64,000 bases of DNA from Lysobacter arenosi. GTDB lineage: Bacteria > Pseudomonadota > Gammaproteobacteria > Xanthomonadales > Xanthomonadaceae. Under the pieces are notes generated by a model, which was not told the origin of the DNA, did not search any database, and was given only the letters and a program-made list of their open reading frames with translations. The position numbers were made by a program, and so were the translations under genes. Every line of letters starts with the position of its first letter. Within the stretch, counting starts at the first letter, position 1. The stretch covers positions 1,488,001-1,552,000 of the forward strand of contig NZ_CP071517.1 of NCBI RefSeq assembly GCF_016613475.2, in the 5' to 3' direction. Shown piece after piece: positions 41,312 to 50,048 of the stretch.

Positions 41312-42880
41312 ATGAAGCATCCGCTCTCGCTGCTTGCCCCTGCTTGCTTACTTGCCGCTTGCTCCCTTGCCGCCTGCTCGGGGTCCAAGGCACCGGCGGA
41401 CACGGGTGGCGCCCCCGCCGCGACACAGGGAGCCACCAGGCAAGGCGCCGACAGCGGCGTGGCCACGGCGACCCGGCTGACGGTCTACAGCGGCGGCTAC
41501 GACCAGCTGGCCCACAGTGGTGTCCCGCAGGCCGGCATGCCCGGGTACGCCCTCGTCGACCGCAAGCTGCAGCGCACGCTCAAGCAAGGCGAGAACGCGA
41601 TAACGGCCGACGACGTTCCGCCGTCGATGGACGTGGAGGCAGCGTCGCTGCGACCACTGACGGATGGCATCGGCATCGCCGGCCAGCGTTATGTCGCCGC
41701 GCTGTCGGGTACCGACGACGTACTCGCGCAGGCCATCGGCAACAAGGTCACCGTCGAACACACCGCCGGTGGTTCCAGGCAGACCGATAGCGGCACACTG
41801 CTGTCTGCCGGTGACGGCCTGACGCTCGCGCTGGACGATGGCAGCATCAAGGTGATCCGCAACTACGACAGCTTCAGCCTCGTCGACGGTCAAGCACGGC
41901 TGCCGCGCCACGCCGCGCTGCAATGGACGGTGACCGCGCCCCAGGCTGGAGACGCCGACTTCCAGCTGACGTATCCGATGGGCGGGATGGCCTGGCGCGC
42001 CGAGTACCTGGCGAGGCTTGCCAAGGGTGACGCCTGCCAGCTCGCGCTCGATGGCGCGGCGCTGATCGCCAATCGTTCCGGCGTGACGTTCGATGACGCC
42101 GCAGTAAGCCTGGTCGCAGGCGAACCGAATGTAGAGCGGATCCAGGTCACCGGCAGTCGAGTGACGATGGACCGCATGGAGATGGCGGCACCGGCACCGG
42201 CACCACCACCGGAACCGACCGTGCGCGAGTCCGGCGAGTACCACGCCTACGATCTTCCCGGCCGGGTGCGTCTGGCCCATGGCAGCAATGAACGCGTGCC
42301 GCTGTTCGCACCACGGCCGTCGATCGCGTGTGAGCGTGCGTATGTGGTCGAGGCAGACGGCGGCGGTTGGGTACCACCGCAACCCGTGATCGAACCTTCC
42401 TTCCGTGGCGCGACCGGCGTGCTGCCTGTGACGACGACGGTCTCCATCAAAAACTCCAGGGAAGCCGGTCTCGGCCAACCGCTGCCGGCAGGCCGCGTGC
42501 GTGCCTTCGTCGATGGCGACTTCCTCGGCGAATCCATGCTGCCGCATACGGCTACCGGCGAAGAAATCCGCCTCCAGCTCGGCAAAGCCTTCGACCTGCG
42601 TGCCAAGCGCGAGCCCAGGGACTTCCGCCTCGACCGCGCCGGCCGCACCATCACCGAGACGATTGAACTGACCTTGACCAACGGCAAGAAGACCGCGGCT
42701 ACCATTCGAGTGATCGAGCCGCTGCCGCGCTGGAGCGATTGGGAGCTGGTCGCCAGCAGCGTGCCGGGCAACAAGAAGGACGCCCAGCACGCGCAATTCG
42801 AAGTCCCGGTTCCGGCCGAGGGTGAGGCCACGCTCACCTACACCGTGCGCTACCGCTGGAACAAGGACGTCACGCCATGA
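41312..42880 (+). CDS. DUF4139 domain lipoprotein
   Basis: This 522-aa protein has a lipoprotein signal with two possible lipoboxes in tandem (LLAAC-S, LAAC-SG), so it should be membrane-anchored in the periplasm. The mature protein has TRLTVYSGGYDQLA near the start and the DUF4139 fold from about 190 on (GGMAWRAEYLARL, RVRAFVDGDFLGES, GEEIRLQLGKAFDLRAKRE, ETIELTLTNGKKTAATIRVIEPLPRWSDWEL). The family is beta-rich and its function is unknown. AAGGAG lies 8 bases before ATG 41312, preferred over 41294. The crotonase gene downstream starts 54 bases after its end. Confidence 0.82.
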   Translation: MKHPLSLLAPACLLAACSLAACSGSKAPADTGGAPAATQGATRQGADSGVATATRLTVYSGGYDQLAHSGVPQAGMPGYALVDRKLQRTLKQGENAITADDVPPSMDVEAASLRPLTDGIGIAGQRYVAALSGTDDVLAQAIGNKVTVEHTAGGSRQTDSGTLLSAGDGLTLALDDGSIKVIRNYDSFSLVDGQARLPRHAALQWTVTAPQAGDADFQLTYPMGGMAWRAEYLARLAKGDACQLALDGAALIANRSGVTFDDAAVSLVAGEPNVERIQVTGSRVTMDRMEMAAPAPAPPPEPTVRESGEYHAYDLPGRVRLAHGSNERVPLFAPRPSIACERAYVVEADGGGWVPPQPVIEPSFRGATGVLPVTTTVSIKNSREAGLGQPLPAGRVRAFVDGDFLGESMLPHTATGEEIRLQLGKAFDLRAKREPRDFRLDRAGRTITETIELTLTNGKKTAATIRVIEPLPRWSDWELVASSVPGNKKDAQHAQFEVPVPAEGEATLTYTVRYRWNKDVTP

Positions 42881-42934
42881 GACCTTGCATCATCAGACCT
42901 TGCCACCAGGCAACCATTCAATGAGTCCCACGCC

Positions 42935-43708
42935 ATGAGCATGATCCAGACCCATTCCGCCGACGGCATCGTCGAGATCCAGCTGGCGCGCGCGCCGGTC
43001 AACGCGCTCAACCCGGAACTGTGCAATCAGCTCACTGCCGCGATCGGCAAGGCCGTCGCCGACGGCGCGCAGGGCCTGATCCTCAGCGGCAGCCCCAAAG
43101 TGTTCTCGGCCGGCCTCGACGTGCCCTACCTGGTCTCGCTGGGCAACGATCGCGATGCGCTGATGGCGGCCTGGGAATCGTTCTTCCTGGCTGCACGGAC
43201 CCTGGCCGAATGCCCGGTGCCGGTGGTGGCCGCGATCGGTGGCCATGCGCCGGCCGGTGGTTGCGTGCTGGCACTGTGCTGCGACTACCGCGTGATGGCG
43301 CGCAGCGAAGACCCGGCCAAGCCGTTCCGTATCGGACTCAATGAAACCCAGGTCGGGCTGGTCGTACCGGTCGGCATCCTGCGCCTGATGCAGCGCGTGG
43401 TCGGCATCTACCAGGCCGAGCGCCTGGTCGTGGCCGGCGAGATGGTCGCAGCCGATCGCGCCGAGCGCCTTGGCCTGGTCGACGAACTGGTCGACATCGA
43501 TGAGGTGGTTACGCGTTCGCGCGAGTGGCTCGGATCGCTGCTGGCGCTGCCGCAGCGGGTGATGCGCCAGACCCGCGCCATCGCCCGCGCCGACGTGGTC
43601 GCCGCGCTGCAACCGGAACAGATCCAGTTGCCGCGCTTCATCGATGCCTGGAGCGACCCGGCCACGCAGGCAGCGCTGCAGGCGCTGGTGGCGCGCCTGG
43701 GCAAGTAA
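42935..43708 (+). CDS. Crotonase-family enzyme, probable enoyl-CoA isomerase
   Basis: This 257-aa protein has the crotonase fold. The oxyanion-hole segments are SAGLDVPYL and GHAPAGGCVLAL. Only one of the two hydratase glutamates is present: the GG-x-x-E position is Val (GGCVLALCCDYRVM), while NETQVGL keeps the second Glu. Loss of the first Glu with retention of the second is typical of delta3,delta2-enoyl-CoA isomerases, which shift double bonds during unsaturated fatty-acid oxidation. So isomerase is preferred over hydratase, from residues alone. It lacks a strong Shine-Dalgarno. Confidence 0.8.
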   Translation: MSMIQTHSADGIVEIQLARAPVNALNPELCNQLTAAIGKAVADGAQGLILSGSPKVFSAGLDVPYLVSLGNDRDALMAAWESFFLAARTLAECPVPVVAAIGGHAPAGGCVLALCCDYRVMARSEDPAKPFRIGLNETQVGLVVPVGILRLMQRVVGIYQAERLVVAGEMVAADRAERLGLVDELVDIDEVVTRSREWLGSLLALPQRVMRQTRAIARADVVAALQPEQIQLPRFIDAWSDPATQAALQALVARLGK

Positions 43709-43750
43709 CCCGGCGAAGGTGGCGGCCCAGCGCCGCCACCCTCGAAACAC

Positions 43751-45106
43751 TCACAACAGCCAGATCTCGACACGCTCGTTGCGCAGGCGCGCGCGTGAAT
43801 CCGCCGGCGCCTTCAACGGCACCTGCGCTCCCATGCCACGTGCATGCAGCACCGGCAGGCCCAGCGCCATCAACTCGTGCGCGACCAGGTCGGCGCGGTC
43901 GTTGCTCATCATCATCGTGGCCGCCACCGACGTGCTGGTGCCGACATCGGCGAAACCCACGACCAGCAACTGCCGCCCCTGGTTCACCGGCAGTTTCATG
44001 AAGGCAGCCAGTCGCTCGATGTCGCGCACCGAGCGGCTGTCGTACACGCTGCTGGCCACGCCACTGTCGTTGTTGCCGGTGAAGTTGAAGCGCAGGCTGA
44101 GCGGAAGGCGCATAGCATTGCCGATCAGCGCCTTGTATTCGGCCGGACCGAACAGCGACGGCGGCTTGTAGCCCGGACGCAACGTCACGCCCAGATGGCC
44201 TGCCGAGGCGACGGCGTCCTGGCCGTGCTGGCCCATCGCATACAGCGCGAAGCTGCGGCTCAGTGCGCCCATCATCTGACTGCCGTACATGTACAGGCGA
44301 CGCGTCAGCGGATAGTCCTCGCTGAGCACGTTCAAGCGCGTGGGTGCGACGGCACGGCCGCCTTCGGCGATGGCCAGCGGCTTGACGCCGGCGCCCCAGC
44401 GCTGGCGCAGCGTGATGAAGCCGATCGCCTGCGGGTCGGCCGCCACCGCGTCCAGCAGCGCCGGTCCGTCGGGATGCTCGCGGCTCATGCCGTAGGCGCT
44501 GCCCGCCATCACCTGCTCATCGACGAGGTCACGGGCAGAGTTCGCGCCCGTCACCATCTGCAGGCGCACCGGGCCCGGTCGCCCACCGACTTCGCGCCAG
44601 TCGCGGATCTGTCCGGAGAACAATCGACGCAGCTGTGCGATGTCCAGGCGCCTGACCGGATTGTCGCGATGGACCACGACCGCAACGCCGTCGAGCGCCA
44701 GCACGAACTCCTGGTCGTGCGATGCGAGATCGCCGAGCTGCCAGCCCTCATCGAGTTCGGCGGCGGTCGGCCGCCGCGTCATCATCGCGATCTGCGCTTC
44801 ACCGGCGACCAGGTCGGCGAAGCCCTGCGCGGTACTGCTGCCGGCGATCTCGACGACCAGCGGCTGACCGTCGCGAACGGCGTGGATCTCGGTCGTTGCC
44901 GGTGCCGCCTGCACGCGGCGGATGTCCTGATAGCCGATGTCGCGCAACCAGGCCTCGGCCACCGTCGGCACCAGTCGCGCACCCAGCGTCTGCGAACCGT
45001 GGATGCGCACCCGTTCGGTGTCCACCTGCAAATCCGCCTGCGCGTGCGCCATCGCGCATGTTCCAAGAAGCAGCAAACCCCACACAAACCGTGTGATACG
45101 TGACAT
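43751..45106 (-). CDS. PstS-like substrate-binding protein fused to an OmpA domain
   Basis: This 451-aa exported protein (signal peptide 1-23, AHA-QA) starts with a periplasmic binding domain like phosphate-binding PstS: RIHGSQTLGARLVPTVAEAW, VEIAGSSTAQGFADLVAGEAQIAMMTRRP, VVVHRDNPVRRLDIAQLRRLFSG. After about residue 320 comes an OmpA-like domain (SLRFNFTGNNDSG, RDIERLAAFMKL, LLVVGFADVG, NDRADLVAHELMALGL, RLRNERVEIWLL). The peptidoglycan-contact motif is partly altered. It may bind phosphate or another anion while held at the cell wall. No permease genes adjoin it. GGGGG lies about 8 bases before ATG 45106. Confidence 0.8.
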   Translation of the reverse strand: MSRITRFVWGLLLLGTCAMAHAQADLQVDTERVRIHGSQTLGARLVPTVAEAWLRDIGYQDIRRVQAAPATTEIHAVRDGQPLVVEIAGSSTAQGFADLVAGEAQIAMMTRRPTAAELDEGWQLGDLASHDQEFVLALDGVAVVVHRDNPVRRLDIAQLRRLFSGQIRDWREVGGRPGPVRLQMVTGANSARDLVDEQVMAGSAYGMSREHPDGPALLDAVAADPQAIGFITLRQRWGAGVKPLAIAEGGRAVAPTRLNVLSEDYPLTRRLYMYGSQMMGALSRSFALYAMGQHGQDAVASAGHLGVTLRPGYKPPSLFGPAEYKALIGNAMRLPLSLRFNFTGNNDSGVASSVYDSRSVRDIERLAAFMKLPVNQGRQLLVVGFADVGTSTSVAATMMMSNDRADLVAHELMALGLPVLHARGMGAQVPLKAPADSRARLRNERVEIWLL

Positions 45107-45193
45107 CGCGCACGCCCCCAATGCGAAAACACGCAAGCATCGGGAGGTTCGATGACGTTCTTGTTACTACGTGCGAATTCTTGTTACAGCTGG

Positions 45194-46069
45194 TTACTCG
45201 CCTGTCCCAATCTGGCGGTTCGGATCCCCGATCCATCCACTCCATGATCCCTTGAACAACTTCGCACCCTTCAGGCCCGCATGCTCCATCGCCAGCAGCA
45301 GGTGGCAGGCAGTGACGCCTGAGCCGCACATCACCGCGACGTCACTGGCCGGGCGAGCAGCAATAAGCGTCGACAGTTCGCCGGCCAGCTCATCGGCTGG
45401 TCGAAAGCGACCCTCGCGCATGCTCAGTGCATAAGGCCGGTTGCGTGCGCCGGGCACGTGGCCGGCGACACGGTCGATCGGTTCGATGTCGCCGCGGAAC
45501 CGCTCGTGCGCCCTGGCATCGATCAACATTCCGCCTTGGTCGAGGTGCGCCTGCACTGCGGCCGCATCGAGCAAACGGGATTCGTCGAACGTGCCGACGT
45601 AATTGGTCGGCGTCGGCTGCGGCACGTCGGAGTCGACCGGCAACCCTTGGGCCTGCCACTGCTCCCAGCCGCCGTCGAGCACGGCGACACGCTCGTGGCC
45701 AAGCATGCGCAACAGGAACCACATGCGTGCAGCCGCAAGCGCACCGTCACCGGCGTCGTAGGCCACGACCTGGGTCTGCGGGGTGATGCCCCAGCGACCG
45801 AGTGCGGCGAGGAAGTCGTCGAGTTGCGGCCAGGGGTGACGGCCGGCATCGATCTGCATGGCCGGCGCAGTACCCGGCGGCGCGGACAGGTCGCGTTCGA
45901 GATGCGCGTAGCGCGCACCAAGAATGTGCGCCTCGCGGTACGCCGCTTCGGCGGTGGCGGGATCGCCCAGCCTCGAGCGCGCATCGATCACGACCAGGTC
46001 ACTGCGTCCCAGCGCGGACGCCAGCTCCGCGGCGGAAACCAACGTGCCCCAGTGTTGCGTCGTGCTCAT
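45194..46069 (-). CDS. sseA: 3-mercaptopyruvate/thiosulfate sulfurtransferase
   Basis: This 291-aa protein has two rhodanese domains. The N-terminal, non-catalytic one has VVIDARSRLGDP, and the C-terminal catalytic one ends in the active-site loop CGSGVTACH (Cys near 247), the MST/TST type found in SseA. It transfers sulfane sulfur to cyanide or thiols. It is the last gene of a tight operon DUF1289-nudL-sseA; its ATG overlaps the nudL stop by 4 bases (ATGA). Confidence 0.9.
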   Translation of the reverse strand: MSTTQHWGTLVSAAELASALGRSDLVVIDARSRLGDPATAEAAYREAHILGARYAHLERDLSAPPGTAPAMQIDAGRHPWPQLDDFLAALGRWGITPQTQVVAYDAGDGALAAARMWFLLRMLGHERVAVLDGGWEQWQAQGLPVDSDVPQPTPTNYVGTFDESRLLDAAAVQAHLDQGGMLIDARAHERFRGDIEPIDRVAGHVPGARNRPYALSMREGRFRPADELAGELSTLIAARPASDVAVMCGSGVTACHLLLAMEHAGLKGAKLFKGSWSGWIGDPNRQIGTGE

Positions 46070-46701
46070 GCGATGGCCTCCAGTCGTTGCCGCAGGTTGA
46101 ACAGCATCGACGCGGTGGCGCCCCAGATGCGTTGCGCGGGATAGCGGTATTCCAGCACTTCGCGCGGGCGACCGCGGAAGTCGAGCGTATGCGTGGCCAG
46201 GTTGGCCGGATCGAGGAGGAATGACAGCGGCACCTCGAACACGTCGGCGACTTCGTTCGGGTCGGGACGGGCGACATAGTCGTCGTCGAGCAGCGCCACC
46301 ACCGGTTGCACGCGGTAGCCGGTGATCGTGGCCAGTGGATCGAGGTAACCCAGCGGCGCGATCTGCGCCGCCGCCAGGCCGATCTCCTCGCAGGTTTCGC
46401 GCAAGGCGGTGGCGACGGCATCGGCGTCGTCGAGTTCGACGCGGCCTCCGGGAAAGCTGACCTGCCCCGCGTGCTGGCGCAGCGCATCGGTGCGACGTGT
46501 CAGCAGCACCTGCGTGCCGCCGCTGCGGGGGATCAGTCCGACCAGCACCGCCGCCGCGACAGACACCGTCCCGTCCGGGACCAGGTCGTGCAGCTCGGCG
46601 AGATTCCAGCCGGGCCCTTGTGGCGGCGACGGCAACGGATACAGCGCGGCCAACAGGCCGGGACAGTCAGGCAGAACCGGTCCGGCAGGCAGCGGCTTCA
46701 C
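46066..46701 (-). CDS. nudL: CoA pyrophosphatase-like Nudix hydrolase
   Basis: This 211-aa protein has the Nudix box GGRVELDDADAVATALRETCEEIGL (written here only as the span near residues 90-115), with the catalytic REx2EE core as RETCEEIG. The preceding LTRRTDALRQHAGQVSFPGG is the UPF0035 motif of the NudL/YeaB subfamily, which hydrolyses CoA and acyl-CoA to phosphopantetheine and 3',5'-ADP. The start codon is GTG, overlapping the DUF1289 stop as GTGA. All three genes of this operon overlap by 4 bases. Confidence 0.9.
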   Translation of the reverse strand: MKPLPAGPVLPDCPGLLAALYPLPSPPQGPGWNLAELHDLVPDGTVSVAAAVLVGLIPRSGGTQVLLTRRTDALRQHAGQVSFPGGRVELDDADAVATALRETCEEIGLAAAQIAPLGYLDPLATITGYRVQPVVALLDDDYVARPDPNEVADVFEVPLSFLLDPANLATHTLDFRGRPREVLEYRYPAQRIWGATASMLFNLRQRLEAIA

Positions 46702-46883
46702 CCTCGTCTGTGCTCCCGTTCGGGCAAGGTGGTTTCCATCATGCGCAGGCGCTCGTCATCGTTCATCTGCGGCCAGCGCGCGATCTCGGCACTGGTGCGA
46801 TGGCAGCCGCTGCACAGGCCTTCATCGTCGAGTGCGCAGACGCCGATGCACGGACTGAGCACGGCGCGGAAAAGAGTATTCAT
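46698..46883 (-). CDS. DUF1289 small zinc-ribbon-like protein
   Basis: This 61-aa protein has the DUF1289 signature: SPCIGVCALDDEGLCSGCHRT with four cysteines in a CxxxC / CxxC-like array, then EIARWPQMNDDERLRMM. It probably binds a metal or iron-sulfur cluster; its function is unknown. It begins the three-gene operon with nudL and sseA. ATG 46883 is chosen because the domain begins within 11 residues; the frame continues upstream without family sequence. Confidence 0.85.
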   Translation of the reverse strand: MNTLFRAVLSPCIGVCALDDEGLCSGCHRTSAEIARWPQMNDDERLRMMETTLPEREHRRG

Positions 46884-46951
46884 CAGCTGACAACCGTAAG
46901 GCGGGAGTGCACGGGTTTCAACCGTTGGATGGTTGTCGGGACCCATAAAGA

Positions 46952-46984
46952 CATTGAGCCGGCACGAGGCCGGCTCAATGGGTG
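46952..46984 (-). terminator. Terminator between FKBP gene and DUF1289 operon
   Basis: CATTGAGCCGG is perfectly repeated inverted as CCGGCTCAATG across a 7-base loop. On the minus strand it follows the FKBP gene and is followed by TCTTTATG. The stem is strong, the T-run modest. Confidence 0.7.
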
Positions 46985-47028
46985 TTGCTGACAACGCCGT
47001 GGCCGCTATGCAGCCGCGGGTCAAATCA

Positions 47029-47715
47029 TCACTTCACGCTGACCAGCTTCACTTCGAACTGGACGGCGACGTTCGGCGGGAACGGAGTGCGCGGGTCGGC
47101 GCCGTACGCCTTCTCCGGCGGCAGGGTGACTTCCCACTTCGAACCGGCCGGCATCTGCAGCAGTGCTTCGCGCATTGCGGCCATCTCGATCTCGCTGACC
47201 TTGATCGCCGGGATCGCCTGCGCCGGACGCGGCTGCTGCGGACGCTCGCCCCATGCGTAGGGACCAGCGACTTCCAGCTGCACCGTGTTGGCCTGGGTCG
47301 GCTTGGCGCCGGTGCCGGTCTCGATGACGCGGTACTGCACGCCGCTCGGAAGCGACTTCACGCCAGCCTTGGCCTTGTTGGCGGCGATGAAGCCGTCGCT
47401 CTTGGTCTTGTTGGTGGCGGCGGCCTTGTCCCACTCGGCCTTGGCCTTGGCCTGCTGGCGCTGCTGCATGTTCTGCACGGCGGTGCGCAGCTGGTCGACC
47501 GGAACGGCCGGCTGCTTCTTGCCGTAGCCGTCCTGCAGGCCCTTGATGATGGTGTTCACATCGACCTGCTCGCCGCTCTCCACGGAGTTGCGACCAAGGT
47601 CATAGCCGAGGGCATAGCTGAGCTTGCCTTTCTCGGTCGAAGTGTCCTGCGCGACGGCGTTGCCGGCGGTCAGTGCCAGGGCCGCAACGGCGGCAGCAAT
47701 CAAACGCAACTTCAT
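47029..47715 (-). CDS. FKBP-type peptidyl-prolyl isomerase-like protein, atypical active site
   Basis: This 228-aa exported protein has a signal peptide (residues 1-22, VAQ). A helical FkpA/Mip-type N-terminal dimerisation domain follows (KGKLSYALGYDLGRN, IIKGLQDGYGK, VQNMQQRQQAKAKAEWDK), then a long helix, then the C-terminal FKBP domain (GVQYRVIETGTGAKPTQANTVQLEVAG; LLQMPAGSKWEVTLPPEKAYG; PNVAVQFEVKLVSV). The central FKBP segment that normally reads GxLxDGxxFDSS is replaced by GPYAWGERPQQPRPAQAIP, so key pocket residues are missing and isomerase activity may be low or absent. GGAG lies about 11 bases before the ATG. It may work mainly as a periplasmic chaperone. Confidence 0.82.
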   Translation of the reverse strand: MKLRLIAAAVAALALTAGNAVAQDTSTEKGKLSYALGYDLGRNSVESGEQVDVNTIIKGLQDGYGKKQPAVPVDQLRTAVQNMQQRQQAKAKAEWDKAAATNKTKSDGFIAANKAKAGVKSLPSGVQYRVIETGTGAKPTQANTVQLEVAGPYAWGERPQQPRPAQAIPAIKVSEIEMAAMREALLQMPAGSKWEVTLPPEKAYGADPRTPFPPNVAVQFEVKLVSVK

Positions 47716-47951
47716 TCGGTGGAATCTCCGTGGTGGATCGAGGGGCGGGTTGGCCGCACCGTCTGTGTAAAGCCTGATGTGTGAAGCCCGCACCGGTCGA
47801 ATCGGCCCGGATGGACGCGCTAGGATAACGGCGCCAAGGCTTAATCGCCACTGAGGCCGCCCTGCTCTGACAGCGCTCCTGGCCGGGAGTTCCGCAGAAG
47901 TCTTCGACGGCCCCAAACCGACCCCAGAAACTTTCCCAGTGACCCTCCGAC

Positions 47952-48734
47952 ATGTCTGAAACGCCCGTCCTGACTGCCGATCGTGGCGCCGTGCGCCTGA
48001 TTACCGTGAACCGCCCCGACAAGCTGAATGCGCTCAACGCAGAGACCCTGGACGGCCTGCTGGCCGCCTTCGAGGCTGCCGAGGCCGCGCCGGAGGTCCG
48101 CTGCGTGGTCCTGACCGGGGCTGGATCCAAGGCTTTCGTGGCCGGCGCCGATATCTCCCAGATGAACACCCTGACTCCGGTGCAGGGTCGCGACTTCTCC
48201 CTGCGCGGGCAAAAGCTGATGCGCCGGATCGAAAAGATGCCCAAGCCGGTGATCGGCATGATCAACGGCTTCGCCCTGGGTGGCGGGCTGGAGCTGGCCA
48301 TGTCCTGCCACCTTCGCATCGCCGCCGACAATGCCAAGGTCGGCCAGCCGGAGGTCAACCTCGGGCTCATCCCCGGCTTCGGCGGCACCCAGCGCCTGCT
48401 GCGCCTGGCCGGTCGCGCCGCGACGCTCGAGCTTTGCCTCGCCGGCGCGCCGATCGATGCGGCGCGTGCGCGCGAGCTGGGCATCGTCAATCGCGTGGTG
48501 GCCGCCGCCGAGCTGGAAGCGGAAACGATGAAGCTCGCCGACCAGCTTGCCGCATCCGCGCCGCTGGCGCTGCGCGGCGTGCTCGACTGCGTCAACGTCG
48601 GCGGCGAATGCGGCATCGAGGAAGGCCTCGAGTACGAGACCGCCCAGTTCGGCCTGATGTTCTCCACCGACGACATGCGCGAAGGCACTGCCGCTTTCCT
48701 GGAGCGGCGCAAGCCGAGCTTCAGCGGTCAGTGA
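47952..48734 (+). CDS. Enoyl-CoA hydratase
   Basis: This 260-aa crotonase has both oxyanion-hole parts (KAFVAGADIS, GFALGGGLELAM) and both catalytic glutamates (Glu in GGGLELAM and in QPEVNLGLIPGFGGTQRL), so hydration of 2-enoyl-CoA is likely. The composition resembles short-chain enoyl-CoA hydratases used in fatty-acid or amino-acid degradation. The next gene starts at its stop codon (TGATG), giving a small operon with a Cys-rich protein and nth. It is divergent from the FKBP gene. Confidence 0.9.
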   Translation: MSETPVLTADRGAVRLITVNRPDKLNALNAETLDGLLAAFEAAEAAPEVRCVVLTGAGSKAFVAGADISQMNTLTPVQGRDFSLRGQKLMRRIEKMPKPVIGMINGFALGGGLELAMSCHLRIAADNAKVGQPEVNLGLIPGFGGTQRLLRLAGRAATLELCLAGAPIDAARARELGIVNRVVAAAELEAETMKLADQLAASAPLALRGVLDCVNVGGECGIEEGLEYETAQFGLMFSTDDMREGTAAFLERRKPSFSGQ

Positions 48735-49150
48735 TGGCAACCGCCAGCAACGACGCCTGCGTTTGCGGTTGCCGCGATGGCGCAAGCGCAGCGGTGCACG
48801 CGATTGCCACGGCGCTCGCGCAGGATGATCTCGATCGCGCGATCACGCTTGGCCTGATCGCAGTCGAACCACGGTCGTGTGCCAGTTGCAGTGGCGATTG
48901 CCGCGCGCGCCTGCAGGCGGCGCGCACGGAACGCATGCAGGCACTGGCCGCACGCGATCGCTACCGCATCCGCAACGCACGCGTGGAGCGAAGGGCACGC
49001 GAGCGCGCCGAGCATCGCTCCGCGGCGATGCCCATCGCTGCCAGTGTCGCCACCGATGACACGGCACCCGTTGCAACCGCCCTGCCCTCGGCCGCCGCTG
49101 CCGCCCTGGCGCGTGCGCGCGCCAGGGCCGCCGCGCGCCACAAGCCCTGA
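48734..49150 (+). CDS. Conserved-looking hypothetical protein with Cys-rich N-terminus
   Basis: This 138-aa protein begins with NDACVCGCRDG and has CASCSGDCRA near residue 50, so it may bind a metal or iron-sulfur cluster. The rest is rich in Ala and Arg (ARARARAAARHK at the end) and predicted helical. I do not recognise a family. Its start overlaps the hydratase stop by one base and it ends 18 bases before nth, so it is surely transcribed with nth. Whether it has any role in repair is unknown. Confidence 0.6.
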   Translation: MATASNDACVCGCRDGASAAVHAIATALAQDDLDRAITLGLIAVEPRSCASCSGDCRARLQAARTERMQALAARDRYRIRNARVERRARERAEHRSAAMPIAASVATDDTAPVATALPSAAAAALARARARAAARHKP

Positions 49151-49168
49151 TCGGACACCACCCGCCGC

Positions 49169-49882
49169 ATGCCAGTCGCCAAAGCGAAAAAAGCCGCTCC
49201 GACACGAACCCGTCGCAGCAGCCGCCTCAGTGCCGCGGAAATCGAATCGATGTTCGCCCGCCTCAAGGCGCTCAATCCCAGTCCGAAGACCGAACTGGAA
49301 TACACCACGCCCTACGAACTGCTGGTGGCCGTGACACTTTCGGCGCAGGCGACGGATGTCGGCGTCAACAAGGCCACACGCAAATTGTTCCCGGTGGCGA
49401 ACACCCCCCAGGCCATCGCCGCCCTCGGGGTCGAGGGCCTCAAGCCGTACATCGCCACCATCGGCCTGTTCAATACCAAGGCCGCCAACGTGGTGGCCAT
49501 GGCCCGGCAGTTGCTGGAACAGCACGCTGGCGAAGTCCCGCGCGACCGCGCCGCCCTCGAAGCCCTGCCCGGGGTTGGCCGCAAGACCGCCAACGTGGTG
49601 ATGAACACCGCCTTCGGCGAACCGACCATGGCCGTGGACACCCACATCTTCCGCGTCGCCAACCGCACCGGCCTGGCGCCGGGCAAGACCGTGCGCGCGG
49701 TCGAGGACGGCCTGCTCAAGGTGATACCGCCGCAGTACCTGCATGACGCCCACCATTGGCTGATCCTGCACGGCCGCTATGTCTGCAAGGCGCGCAAGCC
49801 CGATTGCCCGCACTGCGTGCTGCGCGATCTGTGTCGTTTCAAAGAAAAGACAGCCGGCGAACCCGACCGTCTGTCGGAATGA
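49169..49882 (+). CDS. nth: Endonuclease III
   Basis: This 237-aa base-excision repair glycosylase/AP lyase has the HhH motif LEALPGVGRKTANVV with the catalytic Lys, the catalytic Asp in MAVDTHIFRV, and a C-terminal [4Fe-4S] loop C-x6-C-x2-C-x5-C (CKARKPDCPHCVLRDLC). It removes oxidised pyrimidines. A basic N-terminal extension of about 20 residues (AKAKKAAPTRTRRSSR) precedes the usual start region. It is the last gene of the hydratase operon. Confidence 0.95.
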   Translation: MPVAKAKKAAPTRTRRSSRLSAAEIESMFARLKALNPSPKTELEYTTPYELLVAVTLSAQATDVGVNKATRKLFPVANTPQAIAALGVEGLKPYIATIGLFNTKAANVVAMARQLLEQHAGEVPRDRAALEALPGVGRKTANVVMNTAFGEPTMAVDTHIFRVANRTGLAPGKTVRAVEDGLLKVIPPQYLHDAHHWLILHGRYVCKARKPDCPHCVLRDLCRFKEKTAGEPDRLSE

Positions 49883-49979
49883 CCGTCAGGCCTCGCTGGG
49901 GCCGATAACGACTGATCGCAGCCATGGCTGCCGGCTGGCGGCGGTAATGCCAGCGTCATCCCGACGAAATAAGTCAGGG

Positions 49980-50003
49980 CTGTCATATTTACGCAACTTT
50001 CAC
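49980..50003 (+). promoter_or_regulatory. Possible degenerate Pho box upstream of oprP-like porin
   Basis: CTGTCATAT (49980-49988) matches one half of the PhoB site. A second half at 11-base spacing is poor, and CTTTCAC comes 17 bases later. It lies about 60 bases upstream of the porin start. PhoB control is likely from the gene's nature, but this site alone is weak. Confidence 0.35.
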
Positions 50004-50048
50004 ACCCTAGCCTGCGCAGCGTCTTCCAATGCCCCAAGGGCTACGTCC

